Assembly (NCBI GenBank): GCA_965207985.1
Contig: CBDBND010000013.1
Span: 1-64,000, forward strand
Length of the DNA stretch: 64,000 bases
Source of the DNA: CBDBND01 sp965207985
GTDB lineage: Bacteria; Pseudomonadota; Alphaproteobacteria; Rhodospirillales; Rhodospirillaceae
Reading direction: 5' to 3'
Shown: positions 46,029-55,607 of the stretch, in pieces
Position numbering within the stretch: the first letter of the stretch is position 1
Layout: every line of letters begins with the position of its first letter
Translations under genes and position numbers: made by a program
Notes under the pieces: generated by a model
The model's database searches: none
What the model saw: the letters and a program-made list of their open reading frames with translations, nothing else
Told to the model about the DNA's origin: nothing

Positions 46029-47462
46029 ATGAGTTCCATCATCACGCCTTCCCGCCGCCACGCCCTTGGTCTTTTGGGGGGAACAGCGCTGGTCTCAACT
46101 TGGCGTCCGCGCCGGTTGAGGGCGGCGAACACGGCGGATGTAATCATTGTCGGTGCCGGGCTGGCCGGGCTTACTGCTGCGAGCTGGCTGGAAGAGGAAG
46201 GCTTTTCCACTGCCATCATCGAGGCCAAGGGCCACATCGGTGGGCGCTGTTATACCCTGACCGATCTTCCGGGAAAGCCTGAAGCGGGCGGATCCAGCGT
46301 TGGCAGCATGTATGCCCGCTTCATCGATTTCTGTGACCGGCTTGGGGTGAAGAAAAGCCCGGCCACAGGCAGCGGCTTTGGCACACATATTCACATCCGC
46401 GGCACCAACATCCGCAATGAAGACTGGGCCGGTCATGCCCTCAACCCGTTCGAAGGGGACGCACGAGACTTGACTCCTGCGCAGTACCGTTCGCGCATGA
46501 TCCGCAAGTACAGCTTATTCGATGATCTTGAATCTTGGTGGGAGCCGGACATCACGGTACAGGACCGTTCCTTGCGCGACATGATGCTGGCCCATGGTCA
46601 TTCGGAAGCGGAAGTGCGCCTCGGCATGGACACCAATCCCGGCTATGGCCACTCCATCGACTCTCTTTCTTCCGTGCACATGATGCATGTGACCAACTTC
46701 GCCTTTCACCAAATGGAGGGCGGCCCACCCATGTTCTGGAGCATCGAAGGGGGAAACTCCAGTTTGGTCAACGCCATGGCCGCGGCACTTACGGGGGCCA
46801 TCCACACCAACACACCGGTGGCGGGCATCCGGACCAATGGAAATGGTGTTGAGGTGGTGGCGGAAGACGGACGGGTTTTCTCAGGTCGACGCGCCATCGT
46901 CACGCTGCCGTTCTCGGCCTTGCGTTTCGTCCGCTTCGATCCGCCTTTGAGCGGTGTGCAGGCGGAAGCGGTTCAGGCCATGCCTTACGGCTCCTGTTTC
47001 CATGCGTTCCTAGAAACAGACAGCAATTACTGGGAAGACGACGGTCTGCCTGCCGGTATCTGGATGGACACAACGCCGGGACGTATCAACGCCATGGCGG
47101 AAAACGGTGAAGCGGTCGGGATTTACGTGTTCTCCACCGGGCGGCTGGCCCAGTACCTCAACCGTTTGCCGAAAGACGCCGCCGACGCTCGCCTCATCGC
47201 CGACCTGGAAGCGGCGCGGCCGGCGGCTAAAGGCCGTGTGCGTGTGGCACGCTCCTGGTCGTGGACCAACGATCCCTATGCCGGAGGCATGTACGCCTAT
47301 TGGCGCCCGGGTATGATCGCTAAATACAAGGACAAAATGGCGCAACCGGCAGGGCCGGTGCATTTCGCTGGCGAGCACACCTCGGAGTCCACTCGCGGTC
47401 TGGAAGGGGCTATGGAATCCGGCGAGCGCGCTGCCTTCGAAGTGATGGATGTGCTGGCGTAA
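46029..47462 (+). CDS. Tat-exported FAD-dependent amine oxidase-like protein
   Basis: 477 residues from the ATG at 46029, with AGGAG seven bases before; the open frame extends upstream but overlaps the SUMF1-VOC gene. Twin-arginine signal (TPSRRHALGLLGGTALVS), then the dinucleotide-binding VIIVGAGLAGLTAASWLEEE and GHIGGRCYT flavin contacts. The amine-oxidase domain continues to the C-terminal FAD site (GPVHFAGEHTSESTRGLEGAMESG). A flavin-loaded, folded oxidase fits Tat export. It probably oxidises an amine in the periplasm and makes peroxide; substrate unknown. 16 bases after the SUMF1-VOC gene, so the four form one operon. Confidence 0.88.
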   Translation: MSSIITPSRRHALGLLGGTALVSTWRPRRLRAANTADVIIVGAGLAGLTAASWLEEEGFSTAIIEAKGHIGGRCYTLTDLPGKPEAGGSSVGSMYARFIDFCDRLGVKKSPATGSGFGTHIHIRGTNIRNEDWAGHALNPFEGDARDLTPAQYRSRMIRKYSLFDDLESWWEPDITVQDRSLRDMMLAHGHSEAEVRLGMDTNPGYGHSIDSLSSVHMMHVTNFAFHQMEGGPPMFWSIEGGNSSLVNAMAAALTGAIHTNTPVAGIRTNGNGVEVVAEDGRVFSGRRAIVTLPFSALRFVRFDPPLSGVQAEAVQAMPYGSCFHAFLETDSNYWEDDGLPAGIWMDTTPGRINAMAENGEAVGIYVFSTGRLAQYLNRLPKDAADARLIADLEAARPAAKGRVRVARSWSWTNDPYAGGMYAYWRPGMIAKYKDKMAQPAGPVHFAGEHTSESTRGLEGAMESGERAAFEVMDVLA

Positions 47463-47535
47463 GACCGGTGACGCGTTTGGAGTTTCTAAGTCGGCGGAAA
47501 ATTTAGATAAGCGTGTACAAATTAGGATCAAAAAG

Positions 47536-47976
47536 ATGTCGTACTTCATGTGGCGGAATGTGTGTGGCATCATCATGGCTATGGCGGCTTTCTTGGAAAG
47601 CACGACTGGAAAAGAGGATAAAGTCAAATTTATTAACAGGATAAAAAATAACGATCCGGGTCAGTATCACACTTCACTGTCTAAGGTCTTTTTAGATGTC
47701 TTTGACGAAAAGATGCTAACCAAAACCTATAAATTAAGACAATTGGACTTACAGTTACCGCACCCTTTACGCGTCCTAACATTATCGACTTTCTTCGCAA
47801 TCATTTTCACCGCAATTTGGATATGGCTAATTAACGACTATGTCGTTCTGCAAATAGATTTTCCATATCTGAAAGTATGTAGTTCTGAATTCAACAATGA
47901 TTGTGCAGATTTCCAGAGAATACCTTTTGGCCTTGTGATAGTTGGATTTTTAACAATCAATTTGCTTGGAGATTGA
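47536..47976 (+). pseudogene. Unknown membrane protein, 3' end cut by IS3
   Basis: From the ATG at 47536 the frame gives a possible first hydrophobic segment (CGIIMAMAAFLEST), a charged region (KEDKVKFINRIKNND), one strong membrane segment (VLTLSTFFAIIFTAIWIWLI) and the start of another (FGLVIVGFLTINLL), which runs into the IS3 left end at 47974 and stops. The DNA is markedly more AT-rich than the surroundings, suggesting foreign origin. I do not recognise the family. The rest of the gene is not found beyond the IS. Confidence 0.6.
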
Positions 47977-48039
47977 GGTGGTCCTGGAAAATCGGACAGT
48001 TGTTTAAGGTGTATTCCCCCGGTTACGGAGGAATACGAG

Positions 48040-48321
48040 ATGACGAAGCGACGGAAGTTCACGCCTGAGTTCAAGGCGAAGGTGGCGCTGGAGGCGCTAC
48101 GTGGCGACCGGACGATCCAGGAGATCGCGGCGCGCTATGAGGTTCACCCCAATCAGGTCAGCACATGGAAGCGCCAGGCCATGGACGGCCTGGGCGATGT
48201 GTTCTCGAACGGCGTGGAGGCGTCCCGCCGGGACATTGAGGCCGAGGTCCACGATCTTCATGCCAAGATCGGCCAGTTGACGGTGGAGCGGGATTTTTTG
48301 GCCAAAGGGCTCAAGCGATGA
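48040..48321 (+). CDS. IS3-family transposase OrfA
   Basis: The 93-residue protein reads RRKFTPEFKAKVALEALRGD and IQEIAARYEVHPNQVSTWKRQ, a helix-turn-helix that binds the inverted repeats, then a leucine-rich coiled region (IEAEVHDLHAKIGQLTVERDFL). Its stop overlaps the orfB start by 4 bases (ATGA). In IS3 elements OrfA and OrfB are often joined by programmed frameshifting; here translation coupling or a shift near the overlap is possible. Confidence 0.92.
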   Translation: MTKRRKFTPEFKAKVALEALRGDRTIQEIAARYEVHPNQVSTWKRQAMDGLGDVFSNGVEASRRDIEAEVHDLHAKIGQLTVERDFLAKGLKR

Positions 48322-49247
48322 GCCGGCCGGAGCGCAAGGCGATGGTGCGCCGCGACGTTTCCGGTCTCAGCTTGAGCCGTCAATGCGAGATACTGTCGAT
48401 CAGCCGATCATCTCTCTATTACAGGCTGCGGGGCGAGAGCCCGGCCAACCTGGCGCTGATGCGGCGCATCGACGAGTTGTTCCTTAAACATCCGTTCTAT
48501 GGGTCCCGTCAGATGGCCCGTCATTTGCGCCGCGAGGGGGGTGTCGTCGGCCGTCACCGGGTTCGGCGCCTCATGCGCCTGATGGGGCTGGAGGCGATCT
48601 ACCGGGCGCCGAAGACGAGCACGCCCCATCCCGAACACCGGGTCTATCCGTACCGTCTCAAGGGCCTCGCCATCGAGCGCCCCGACCATGTCTGGTGCGC
48701 CGACATCACCTACATCCCGCTCAGGCGCGGCTTCCTTTATCTGGTCGCGGTGATGGACTGGGCGAGCCGCCGGGTCCTGGCCTGGCGGCTGTCGAACACC
48801 ATGGATGCCCGGTTCTGCGTCGAGGCCTTGAATGAGGCGCTCGACACCTCCGGCAGGCCGGAGATCTTCAACACCGACCAGGGCAGCCAGTTCACCAGCT
48901 TCGAGGTCACCGGCCGCCTCAAGGAGGCCGGGATCACGATCTCCATGGACGGGCGCGGCCGGTGCATGGACAACATCTTCATTGAGCGACTGTGGCGCTC
49001 TCTCAAGTACGAGGCGGTTCACCTGCACGAGCTGACCGACGGCTTCCACGCCGAGAGGGTCATCGGCGAATGGATCGGGTTCTACAACACCGAGCGGCCC
49101 CATTCGTCGCTCGGAGGCAAAACGCCGGCGGAAGCCTACGCGGCGGGGCAGCCTGTGGATATGTTGGACAAGACTACCGCCTTGCCCACATCCCCACAGG
49201 CCCAACAACAGAAATCAAATATGATAAACAGGATTCTGGCGGCATGA
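48318..49247 (+). CDS. IS3-family transposase OrfB (DDE integrase core)
   Basis: The 309-residue protein has the N-terminal HTH_21 region (FYGSRQMARHLRREGGVVGRHRVRRLM) and a retroviral-integrase-type core with all three acids: VWCADITYIPL (D), IFNTDQGSQFTS (D) and DNIFIERLWRSLKYE (E), ending GFYNTERPHSSLGGKTPAEAY. The frame is intact, so the element may be mobile. Confidence 0.94.
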   Translation: MSRPERKAMVRRDVSGLSLSRQCEILSISRSSLYYRLRGESPANLALMRRIDELFLKHPFYGSRQMARHLRREGGVVGRHRVRRLMRLMGLEAIYRAPKTSTPHPEHRVYPYRLKGLAIERPDHVWCADITYIPLRRGFLYLVAVMDWASRRVLAWRLSNTMDARFCVEALNEALDTSGRPEIFNTDQGSQFTSFEVTGRLKEAGITISMDGRGRCMDNIFIERLWRSLKYEAVHLHELTDGFHAERVIGEWIGFYNTERPHSSLGGKTPAEAYAAGQPVDMLDKTTALPTSPQAQQQKSNMINRILAA

Positions 49248-49309
49248 TCAGACAGCGGAATACACCTTAGATAAGCCGTCAGACTGTCCAAACAAGTGGG
49301 ACCACCTCA

Positions 49310-49886
49310 CACCGCCGAGAGCGCTGGCTTGTTTTTCCACAGGAGCGGACTCACCGGTAAGAACAGATTCGTCGATAGAGAGCGCGGCAACGGTCACCAG
49401 CCGCAAGTCGGCAGGCACAACGTCTCCAGCGTCGAGCACCACCACATCGCCCGGTACAAGGTCACTGGCATCGACCAAAACAGATTTTCCATCGCGAAGA
49501 ACCCGCGCCGTAACCCGCGCGAGCTGCCGTAGTCCCTCCATGGACCGGGTGGCCCGCAGTTCGGTGACAAATCCGATGGCCGTGTTAATGGCAATGACGA
49601 TAAGAACGGCAAAGCCCTCGGCAGCCTGGCCAAAAGCAAAGGATACAAAGGCGGCAACGATGAGTAGCGCAACGATCAAGCTGCGCAACTGACTGGCGAG
49701 GATGGTCCACCCTGACGTTGTGGAATTTTCCGTCAGCGTGTTAGTGCCGAAACGGACAAGCCGGGCTTGAGCATCTGTACTGGAAAGACCTTGAAGGGTG
49801 TCGACTTGTAACTTGGCAGCTGTTTCTTCAAGAGAGAGCCTGTACGGTCTATCTGGAACCGAGATGTCTGGCGCGGATTGAGACAT
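49310..49886 (-). pseudogene. P-type cation ATPase, N-terminal fragment cut by IS3
   Basis: Starts at the ATG at 49886. It has the cation-ATPase N-terminal domain (PYRLSLEETAAKLQVDT..SSTDAQARLVRFGTNTL), two membrane helices (LIVALLIVAAFVSFAFG; FAVLIVIAINTAIGFV) and the actuator domain with DLVPGDVVVLDAGDVVPADLRL and DESVLTGESAPVEKQ (TGES loop). It ends at the IS3 right end; the frame reads a further 20 codons into the IS. The phosphorylation site (DKTGT) and the remaining helices are absent. Family members pump Ca2+, Mg2+ or Na+/K+. Confidence 0.85.
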
Positions 49887-50046
49887 GGCTCACATACAAG
49901 TTACATGACTGTCTGCTGGGCTACTCATTACTTTGCATTAACCAATAATAAGAATGATCTGCATCAATTTCTTGCGCCGGTTATCATGTAAATAGACCTT
50001 ACCGAAAGTAAGAAGGCCATCGCGAGATGCCTATGTGAGATACCTA

Positions 50047-50880
50047 GGGTGTGGACTCAATTGATCCAGCATCTTATGGCGAAGAGTTGGATCATTGCGA
50101 GGAAGTTTTTGGCTGATTTCTCGAAGCGCGTTGCTAATCGGCGCATGTCTTTCATCTTGCAGAAGAACCGCTCGACGATGGTCCTTTGGGCATAGAGGTT
50201 TGGATCGTGCGGGATAGGATGACGCGCGTTGCTCTTTGAAGGAATGACAGCCAGCGCTCCTTCATCGGCGATCTGCTGCCTGATTTTGGCGGTGCCATAG
50301 GCCTTATCAGCGACGATGGCGAGCGGGGCCTTTTCCCAATCCAGGAAAGAGCCCATGGCTTGGCTGTCATGGACCTGCCCGCCGGTGATGTCCAGCCGGA
50401 GCGGGCGGCCCTTGGCATCTACGGCCGCGTGAACCTTACTTGTGCGACCCGCGCGTGAGCGTCCAATACCTTCTGCCAAGCCCCCTTTTTTGACCCTGCC
50501 GCTGCGCGGTGAGCCTTGACGATGGAACTGTCAATGAAGATCAGACTGTCCTCGCACTGCTTGGCAAGAGCATCGAAAATGCCTTGCCATACACCCCGCT
50601 CACCCCATCGGGTGTAGCGGTTATAGACCGTGGTCCGCGGGCCGTAACGCTCCGGTAAGTCCCGCCATGGGGCACCCGTGCGCAGAATATAGAAGATACC
50701 GTTCAAGACCTGACGGTCATCCTTACGCTGAGGACCGCGCCCCTGTTTGGGAAGAAGTGGGCCGATCACCGACCACTCCTCATCTGTCAAATCAAATCGT
50801 GCCACTCTTGCCTCCAATAAAAGAGGCTGTGAATCACACCTGCTTAGGTAAAATCAAGACATTGAATTGGGTTCACACCC
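50047..50880 (-). mobile_element. IS5 family, IS427-group element, apparently complete
   Basis: About 0.83 kb with inverted ends GGGTGTGGACTCAATT on the left and GGGTGTGAACCCAATT on the right (minus strand). CTAG flanks the left and CTAA the right, consistent with the short CTA-type target duplications of this group. Transposase in two frames joined by a slippery site. Confidence 0.85.
50057..50817 (-). CDS. IS427-group transposase, made by -1 frameshifting
   Basis: The first frame (50817-50419) starts ARVARFDLTDEEWSVIGPLLP and holds the first catalytic Asp (SLIFIDSSIVKAHRAAAG). At SKKG the mRNA reads TCA AAA AAG GGG, a canonical A-AAA-AAG slippery heptamer (about 50489-50495). A -1 shift enters the second frame (ending at 50057): GLAEGIGRSRAGRTSKVHAAV, then LAIVADKAYG (second Asp) and RTIVERFFCKMKDMRRLATR (Glu). 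All catalytic residues are present, so the fusion product is probably active. Confidence 0.9.
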
Positions 50881-51060
50881 TAAATTTGGGCTTCTTGGCT
50901 GACGTCTAGAATAAGGCATTAAAGTGAACCGGCGTTATGAATGAATTGGGAAATCTTTCCCCTGTCTTATTCCGAATTTGTCTAATGGCAAAGATAGCGG
51001 GCAAACCTATTGTAAAAACGTCATAGGACTCTCCGCTCAAAACGGTTAGAAACACTGTCC

Positions 51061-52968
51061 ATGAGTAAAAATTCGTTACCCGAGGACCCCGAGTTTGATG
51101 CCGCTCGCCTGGCTCGGCGGCGCTTGCTGTCGGGCACGGCTGCCGCCATGGTCACCGCAAGACTTGTCGGGGATGGTCGTTTTGAGGCCAATGCGGCGTC
51201 CGTCCTCCCTGACGAACTGACCCTTGATTTCCCGGAAATTAACCATGGTATCGACACAACCCATCACGTGGCGGATGGCTACCGGGCCGATGTCTTGCTG
51301 CGCTGGGGAGACCCCATCTTTGCCGATGCGCCGGTTTTTGACCCCCATGCCTTGACCGCTGAGGCGCAAGCAAAACAGTTCGGCTACAACTGCGATTTCA
51401 TCGCTTACTTTCCCCTGCCCAAAGGGACGGAGCGCTCTGATCACGGCTTGCTCTGTGTCAATCACGAATACACCTGCAGTGATCTCATGTTTGCTGACGT
51501 TGACGGCAACATGCCCTACCCGGCGCCCACCCGCCGGCACATGGATGTGGAGATGGCGGCCCATGGACACTCCGTTGTTGAAGTGAAGCGGGACCACCAA
51601 GGCCGGTGGTCTCACGTGCAAGACAGTTCTTACAACCGGCGCATTATGGCGTCCGGACCGGTGATGACCATTGACGGACCGGCGGCTGGCCATGATCGGC
51701 TCAAGACGACGGACGATCCCACGGGCCGTTCAGTTATTGGCACCTTTAACAACTGCGCCGGCGGACAAACGCCATGGGGCACGTGTTTGATGGCGGAAGA
51801 GAATGTCCACTACTACTTTGCCGGTGATCCGCGCGGCAGCGATGAAACCGGCAACCATCTGTCGTTGGGAATTTCATCAGAGCTGCGCTACGAGTGGTCT
51901 CACTATCTCGATCGCTTTGACATCACCAAAGAGCCCCACGAGCCCAACCGTTATGGCTGGATTGTCGAGTACGACCCCTATGATCCAACCTCCGTGCCCG
52001 TAAAACACACGGCCCTCGGCCGTTTCAAGCATGAAGGCGCGACCGCGGTGGTCAGCAGAGACGGACATCTTGTCGTGTATTCAGGTGACGATCAGCTGTT
52101 TCAATATATATATAAATATGTCTCCGCTCGGCTTTTTGACCCCGAAGACAAAACCTCCCACAGCCGACTGCTTGACGAAGGCACTTTGTATGTCGCGCGT
52201 TTTGAAGAAGACGGCCGTTTGATTTGGCTGCCGTTGATCTTTGGTAATGGCCCGCTGACACCGCGCAACGGTTTCTACAGCCAAGCGGATGTTTTGATCG
52301 AAACCCGTCGCGCCGCGTCCTTCATGGGCGCCACGCCCATGGACCGTCCCGAAGATGTGGAAACCAACTCGGTCACCGGCAGCGTGTTTGTCAGCTTGAC
52401 CAAGAATCAGTTCCGCCGCCGCTTCCGCACCGATGCCGCCAACCCGCGAGCACGCAACCGGGCTGGCCACATCATCGAAATGATTCCGCCGGGTGGTACC
52501 GGCGCAGACGCAGATCACGCGGCAGAAGTTTTTTCCTGGGAGGTCTTTATTCTCGCCGGCAACCCCTTCGATGCCCGGTCCGGCGCGTCCTACCATCCCG
52601 ACGTGACGGACAAGGGTTGGCTCGCCAATCCTGACAATCTGACCTTTGACCCGCGGGGCCGGATCTGGATCGCCAGCGATGGGGCCGAGGACTTTGACAC
52701 CACCGACGGGATTTGGGCCGCCGAAGTCCGGGGCACCACCCGGGCTTTGACCCGGCACTTCTTTAGATGCCCCATCGGCGCGGAACTTTCGGGCCCGGCC
52801 TTCACGCCGGACGGGGAGACCTTGTTCTGCTCGGTTCAGCACCCGGCTCAGGACGGCGGGTCAACCTTTGCCAATCCGACCACCCGCTGGCCCGATTTTG
52901 TAGAAGACATGCCGCCGCGGCCCTCGGTTGTGGCCATCACCCGCGATGGCGGCGGACCCATCGCTTAG
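51061..52968 (+). CDS. PhoX-family (DUF839) Tat-exported protein
   Basis: The 635-residue protein has a twin-arginine-type N-region (ARLARRRLLSGTAAAMVTARL) and then the PhoX/DUF839 beta-propeller: DVLLRWGDPIF, LLCVNHEYTC, MEMAAHGHSVVEVKRD, NCAGGQTPWGTCLMAEENV, YGWIVEYDPYDP, LGRFKHEGATAVVSRDGHLVVYSGDDQ and DNLTFDPRGRIWIASDG. Bacterial PhoX enzymes are calcium/iron-dependent periplasmic alkaline phosphatases, used in phosphate scavenging; not all DUF839 members are proven phosphatases. No Pho box was recognised. The methyltransferase pair follows 111 bases downstream. Confidence 0.88.
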   Translation: MSKNSLPEDPEFDAARLARRRLLSGTAAAMVTARLVGDGRFEANAASVLPDELTLDFPEINHGIDTTHHVADGYRADVLLRWGDPIFADAPVFDPHALTAEAQAKQFGYNCDFIAYFPLPKGTERSDHGLLCVNHEYTCSDLMFADVDGNMPYPAPTRRHMDVEMAAHGHSVVEVKRDHQGRWSHVQDSSYNRRIMASGPVMTIDGPAAGHDRLKTTDDPTGRSVIGTFNNCAGGQTPWGTCLMAEENVHYYFAGDPRGSDETGNHLSLGISSELRYEWSHYLDRFDITKEPHEPNRYGWIVEYDPYDPTSVPVKHTALGRFKHEGATAVVSRDGHLVVYSGDDQLFQYIYKYVSARLFDPEDKTSHSRLLDEGTLYVARFEEDGRLIWLPLIFGNGPLTPRNGFYSQADVLIETRRAASFMGATPMDRPEDVETNSVTGSVFVSLTKNQFRRRFRTDAANPRARNRAGHIIEMIPPGGTGADADHAAEVFSWEVFILAGNPFDARSGASYHPDVTDKGWLANPDNLTFDPRGRIWIASDGAEDFDTTDGIWAAEVRGTTRALTRHFFRCPIGAELSGPAFTPDGETLFCSVQHPAQDGGSTFANPTTRWPDFVEDMPPRPSVVAITRDGGGPIA

Positions 52969-53079
52969 GCGTGAAGATCGACGGAATGATCGACAGAATC
53001 TGATTCAGTTGAATCCGGTCCTCAAAACCACGATATAGAGATCACGACAAAAAAGACCACGAGAGCATCGGAGTTTTGC

Positions 53080-54294
53080 ATGTATCGGGAAGAAAAAGCT
53101 GACGGCGAGGCGCGCATTCCGTCCATTGACGGAATTCCCACAGCAACCCACGACGAGGAAGCGCGGCAGATGTATGTCTCCCACCTGCGCAAACTCGTGA
53201 TGGCCGATCTGCCGGCGGACATGCGCAAAGTTTACGATACGGTTGTTGAACCCGTTGAGCGGTCCAAGACGGGACAGGCGCCCAAGGATGCGCGCGCCGT
53301 GCGCAAGGCCATGCAACCCGTGACCTTTTACCGGATGTGGTCGTCTTTACGTTACAACGCTCAAGAGATGACGTGGCATTCGGTCGAAGACGAAGTGGAA
53401 CGGGCGTTGCCCGACCTCATTGCCGTGGCCAATCAAGCAGCAGAGCAATCACCGGCGGGCGGTTCCTTGCGTCTCAATCCCGATCTGGAAATTCCCAAGG
53501 CCGTGAGTGCCCTGGATATTCATCTCATGCCCGGTTGTTTCCATACCGAATTTGTCGACAAGGACGTTTCCGTCGGTGCCATTTACGCCCATGGCACCAA
53601 AGTGTTCTCCGGTGCCTTGCGGATGGCGCGTAACCCCGGCAAGGGGGGCGTCGCCGATTCCATTGGCCACTATCTCAAACTCAAGTATCCCAACTTCAAG
53701 CCAAAACGCATTCTCGATCTTGGCTGCACCATCGGCTCTAACTTACTGCCCTATCGCCACGCCTTTTCCGACGCCGAGCTCTACGGCATCGATGTTGGCG
53801 CACCGGTGTTGCGCTATGGTCATGCCCGGGCGGAAGCGCAGGGCATTCCCGTGCATTATTCGCAACAGAATGCGGAAACGACGGACTTCGAAGACGGCTT
53901 CTTTGATCTCATTGTCTCCAGCTTTTTCTTTCATGAGATCGCCGTCCCGTCGACCAAGAAGATCCTCAAAGAAACCTATCGCTTGCTGGCGGCCGGTGGC
54001 GTGACCATTCATATGGAACTGCCGCCGTCGTCTGAAGTGGATCCCTATTACAATTTCTTCTTGGATTGGGATGCCTACCACAATCATGAACCCCACTACG
54101 CCGCCTTCCGCCAACAGGATCCGACGGCGTTGCTGACGGAAGCGGGCTTTGCTCCAAAAACCTGTGGGCTTGTGCGGATTCCCGACCGGGGTGGCGTCAG
54201 TGATAAGGAATTCGAGGCCTTCGCACGCGGCGAGGCGGAAGCGCCCCAACACAAGAATTTTTCCAGCTACTACCTTTTCGGGGCGTCCAAATAA
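53080..54294 (+). CDS. Class I methyltransferase with N-terminal helical extension (copy A)
   Basis: 404 residues. Residues 1-175 form a charged, helical extension (MYVSHLRKLVMADLPADMRKVYDTVVEP; YRMWSSLRYNAQEMTWHSVEDEVERALPDLI). Residues 175-400 are a SAM domain: KRILDLGCTIGSNLLPYR (motif I), ELYGIDVGAPVLRYGHARAE (acidic loop), FFDLIVSSFFFHEIA (motif IV) and LAAGGVTIHMELPPSSEV. No signal peptide, so cytoplasmic. Paralogue of 54417 and of the broken 36022 gene; the N-terminal extension is shared by all three. Substrate unknown. Confidence 0.8.
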   Translation: MYREEKADGEARIPSIDGIPTATHDEEARQMYVSHLRKLVMADLPADMRKVYDTVVEPVERSKTGQAPKDARAVRKAMQPVTFYRMWSSLRYNAQEMTWHSVEDEVERALPDLIAVANQAAEQSPAGGSLRLNPDLEIPKAVSALDIHLMPGCFHTEFVDKDVSVGAIYAHGTKVFSGALRMARNPGKGGVADSIGHYLKLKYPNFKPKRILDLGCTIGSNLLPYRHAFSDAELYGIDVGAPVLRYGHARAEAQGIPVHYSQQNAETTDFEDGFFDLIVSSFFFHEIAVPSTKKILKETYRLLAAGGVTIHMELPPSSEVDPYYNFFLDWDAYHNHEPHYAAFRQQDPTALLTEAGFAPKTCGLVRIPDRGGVSDKEFEAFARGEAEAPQHKNFSSYYLFGASK

Positions 54295-54416
54295 GGACGT
54301 TTGATAGGGCGCAAAGATTGCCGATTGCGCGTTCGCTATGAAACGCTCGCAGTCTGCCATGTTGCACACGGGCTATGAACAGCCCGATAATCGGTCAAAG
54401 GTTCTGGAGACGTGCC

Positions 54417-55604
54417 ATGAATGCCATCCGCGACATTGATAGCTTGATCGACCCCACCCATGACGAACTCGCCCGTCAGGGTTATGTCTCGCGTCTGCGC
54501 AAATATGTGTTGAGTGATATGCAGGCCAACATGGGCGACGCGTACGACGCTGTCGTCAAACCGGCTTTCGTTGAATCCCATGGACGGGAACCTCAAGACG
54601 GCGAGGAGGTGCGCTCGGCAATTGAAGACAATTTGGCCTATCGCATGTGGAGCAGTGTCCGGTACAACGCCCAGGAAATGGTCTGGGACTCCGTTCGCGA
54701 AGAAGTGCAGCGGCAACTCCCGGACATGATCTCCATTGCGGACCAAGCGATTCATTCCAACGCTCACGGTGGCACGCTGAAGCTCGATCCGTCTCTCGAA
54801 ATTCCGGAGTACGTTGACGCGCTTGACGTCCATCTCATGCCGGGGTGCTGGCAAGTAGAGCATACCGATGGCGACGTCGCACAAGGGGCTGTGTACGCCC
54901 ATGGCGGATCAGTTTTCCGGGGGTCGCTGATTCAACTCAACAAACGCAGTGGCGTTGCTGCCTCCGTCAGCCAATGGCTGGCGCACCGCTATCCCGACTT
55001 CAATCCGGAGAAAATTCTCGAAACCGGCTGCACGATCGGCAACAACCTGTTTCCTTACCGTGACATCTTTCCCGATGCGGAATTATACGGCATTGACGTT
55101 GCCGCACCCTGTTTACGCTATGCCCATGCCCGAGCGGCCGCACGAGATATTCCGGCGCACTTCTCACAGGAAAACGCCGATCATCTCTCTTTTGAAGACA
55201 ATACGTTCGATCTCGTTGTTTCTAGCTTTTTTTATCATGAGATTTCAGTGGCAGCGACCAAACGTATGCTTGCGGAATGCCATCGGGTGCTCAAGCCCGG
55301 CGGCATGATGGTGCACATGGAACTGCCAGCGTCTTCTCAAGTGGACGCCTATTACAATTTCGTTCTCGACTGGGATACGGAACACAACAACGAACCCCAT
55401 TACCGGGACTTCCGCTCGCAGGATTTCTACGCCCTGATGACAGAAGCGGGCTTTGCCAAAGACGACTGCTTCATGGTGACGATTCCCGAAGTCAGCGCGG
55501 TCAGCGAAGATCATTTCCGCCATGTCGCTTTGGGCGAGGTCGAGCCGCCAAAACACGGCAATTACTCGTCCTGGTGCCTGTTCGGAGCAACCAAAACGGG
55601 ATAA
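54417..55604 (+). CDS. Class I methyltransferase with N-terminal helical extension (copy B)
   Basis: 395 residues from the ATG at 54417, which has a GGAG site; an upstream ATG (54375) lacks one. Roughly half of its residues are identical to copy A along the whole length: YVSRLRKYVLSDMQANMGDAYD, YRMWSSVRYNAQEMVWDSV, KILETGCTIGNNLFPYR, ELYGIDVAAPCLRYAHARAAA, FDLVVSSFFYHEISVAATKR. Motif I has Glu-Thr in place of Asp-Leu before the glycine loop. It lies 122 bases after copy A, so a tandem duplication. The partner substrate may be shared or sequential. Confidence 0.8.
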   Translation: MNAIRDIDSLIDPTHDELARQGYVSRLRKYVLSDMQANMGDAYDAVVKPAFVESHGREPQDGEEVRSAIEDNLAYRMWSSVRYNAQEMVWDSVREEVQRQLPDMISIADQAIHSNAHGGTLKLDPSLEIPEYVDALDVHLMPGCWQVEHTDGDVAQGAVYAHGGSVFRGSLIQLNKRSGVAASVSQWLAHRYPDFNPEKILETGCTIGNNLFPYRDIFPDAELYGIDVAAPCLRYAHARAAARDIPAHFSQENADHLSFEDNTFDLVVSSFFYHEISVAATKRMLAECHRVLKPGGMMVHMELPASSQVDAYYNFVLDWDTEHNNEPHYRDFRSQDFYALMTEAGFAKDDCFMVTIPEVSAVSEDHFRHVALGEVEPPKHGNYSSWCLFGATKTG

Positions 55605-55607
55605 ACC

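Larger units (their letters stand above)
47974..49309 (+). mobile_element. IS3-family element, apparently complete
   Basis: About 1.34 kb with ends beginning TGAGGTGGTCC on the left and the matching TGAGGTGGTCC inverted on the right (about 49299-49309); further matches GGACAGT and AAGGTGTATTCC lie inside. It has two overlapping frames, orfA and orfB. No direct repeat flanks it (GAT on the left, CAC on the right). Confidence 0.88.
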
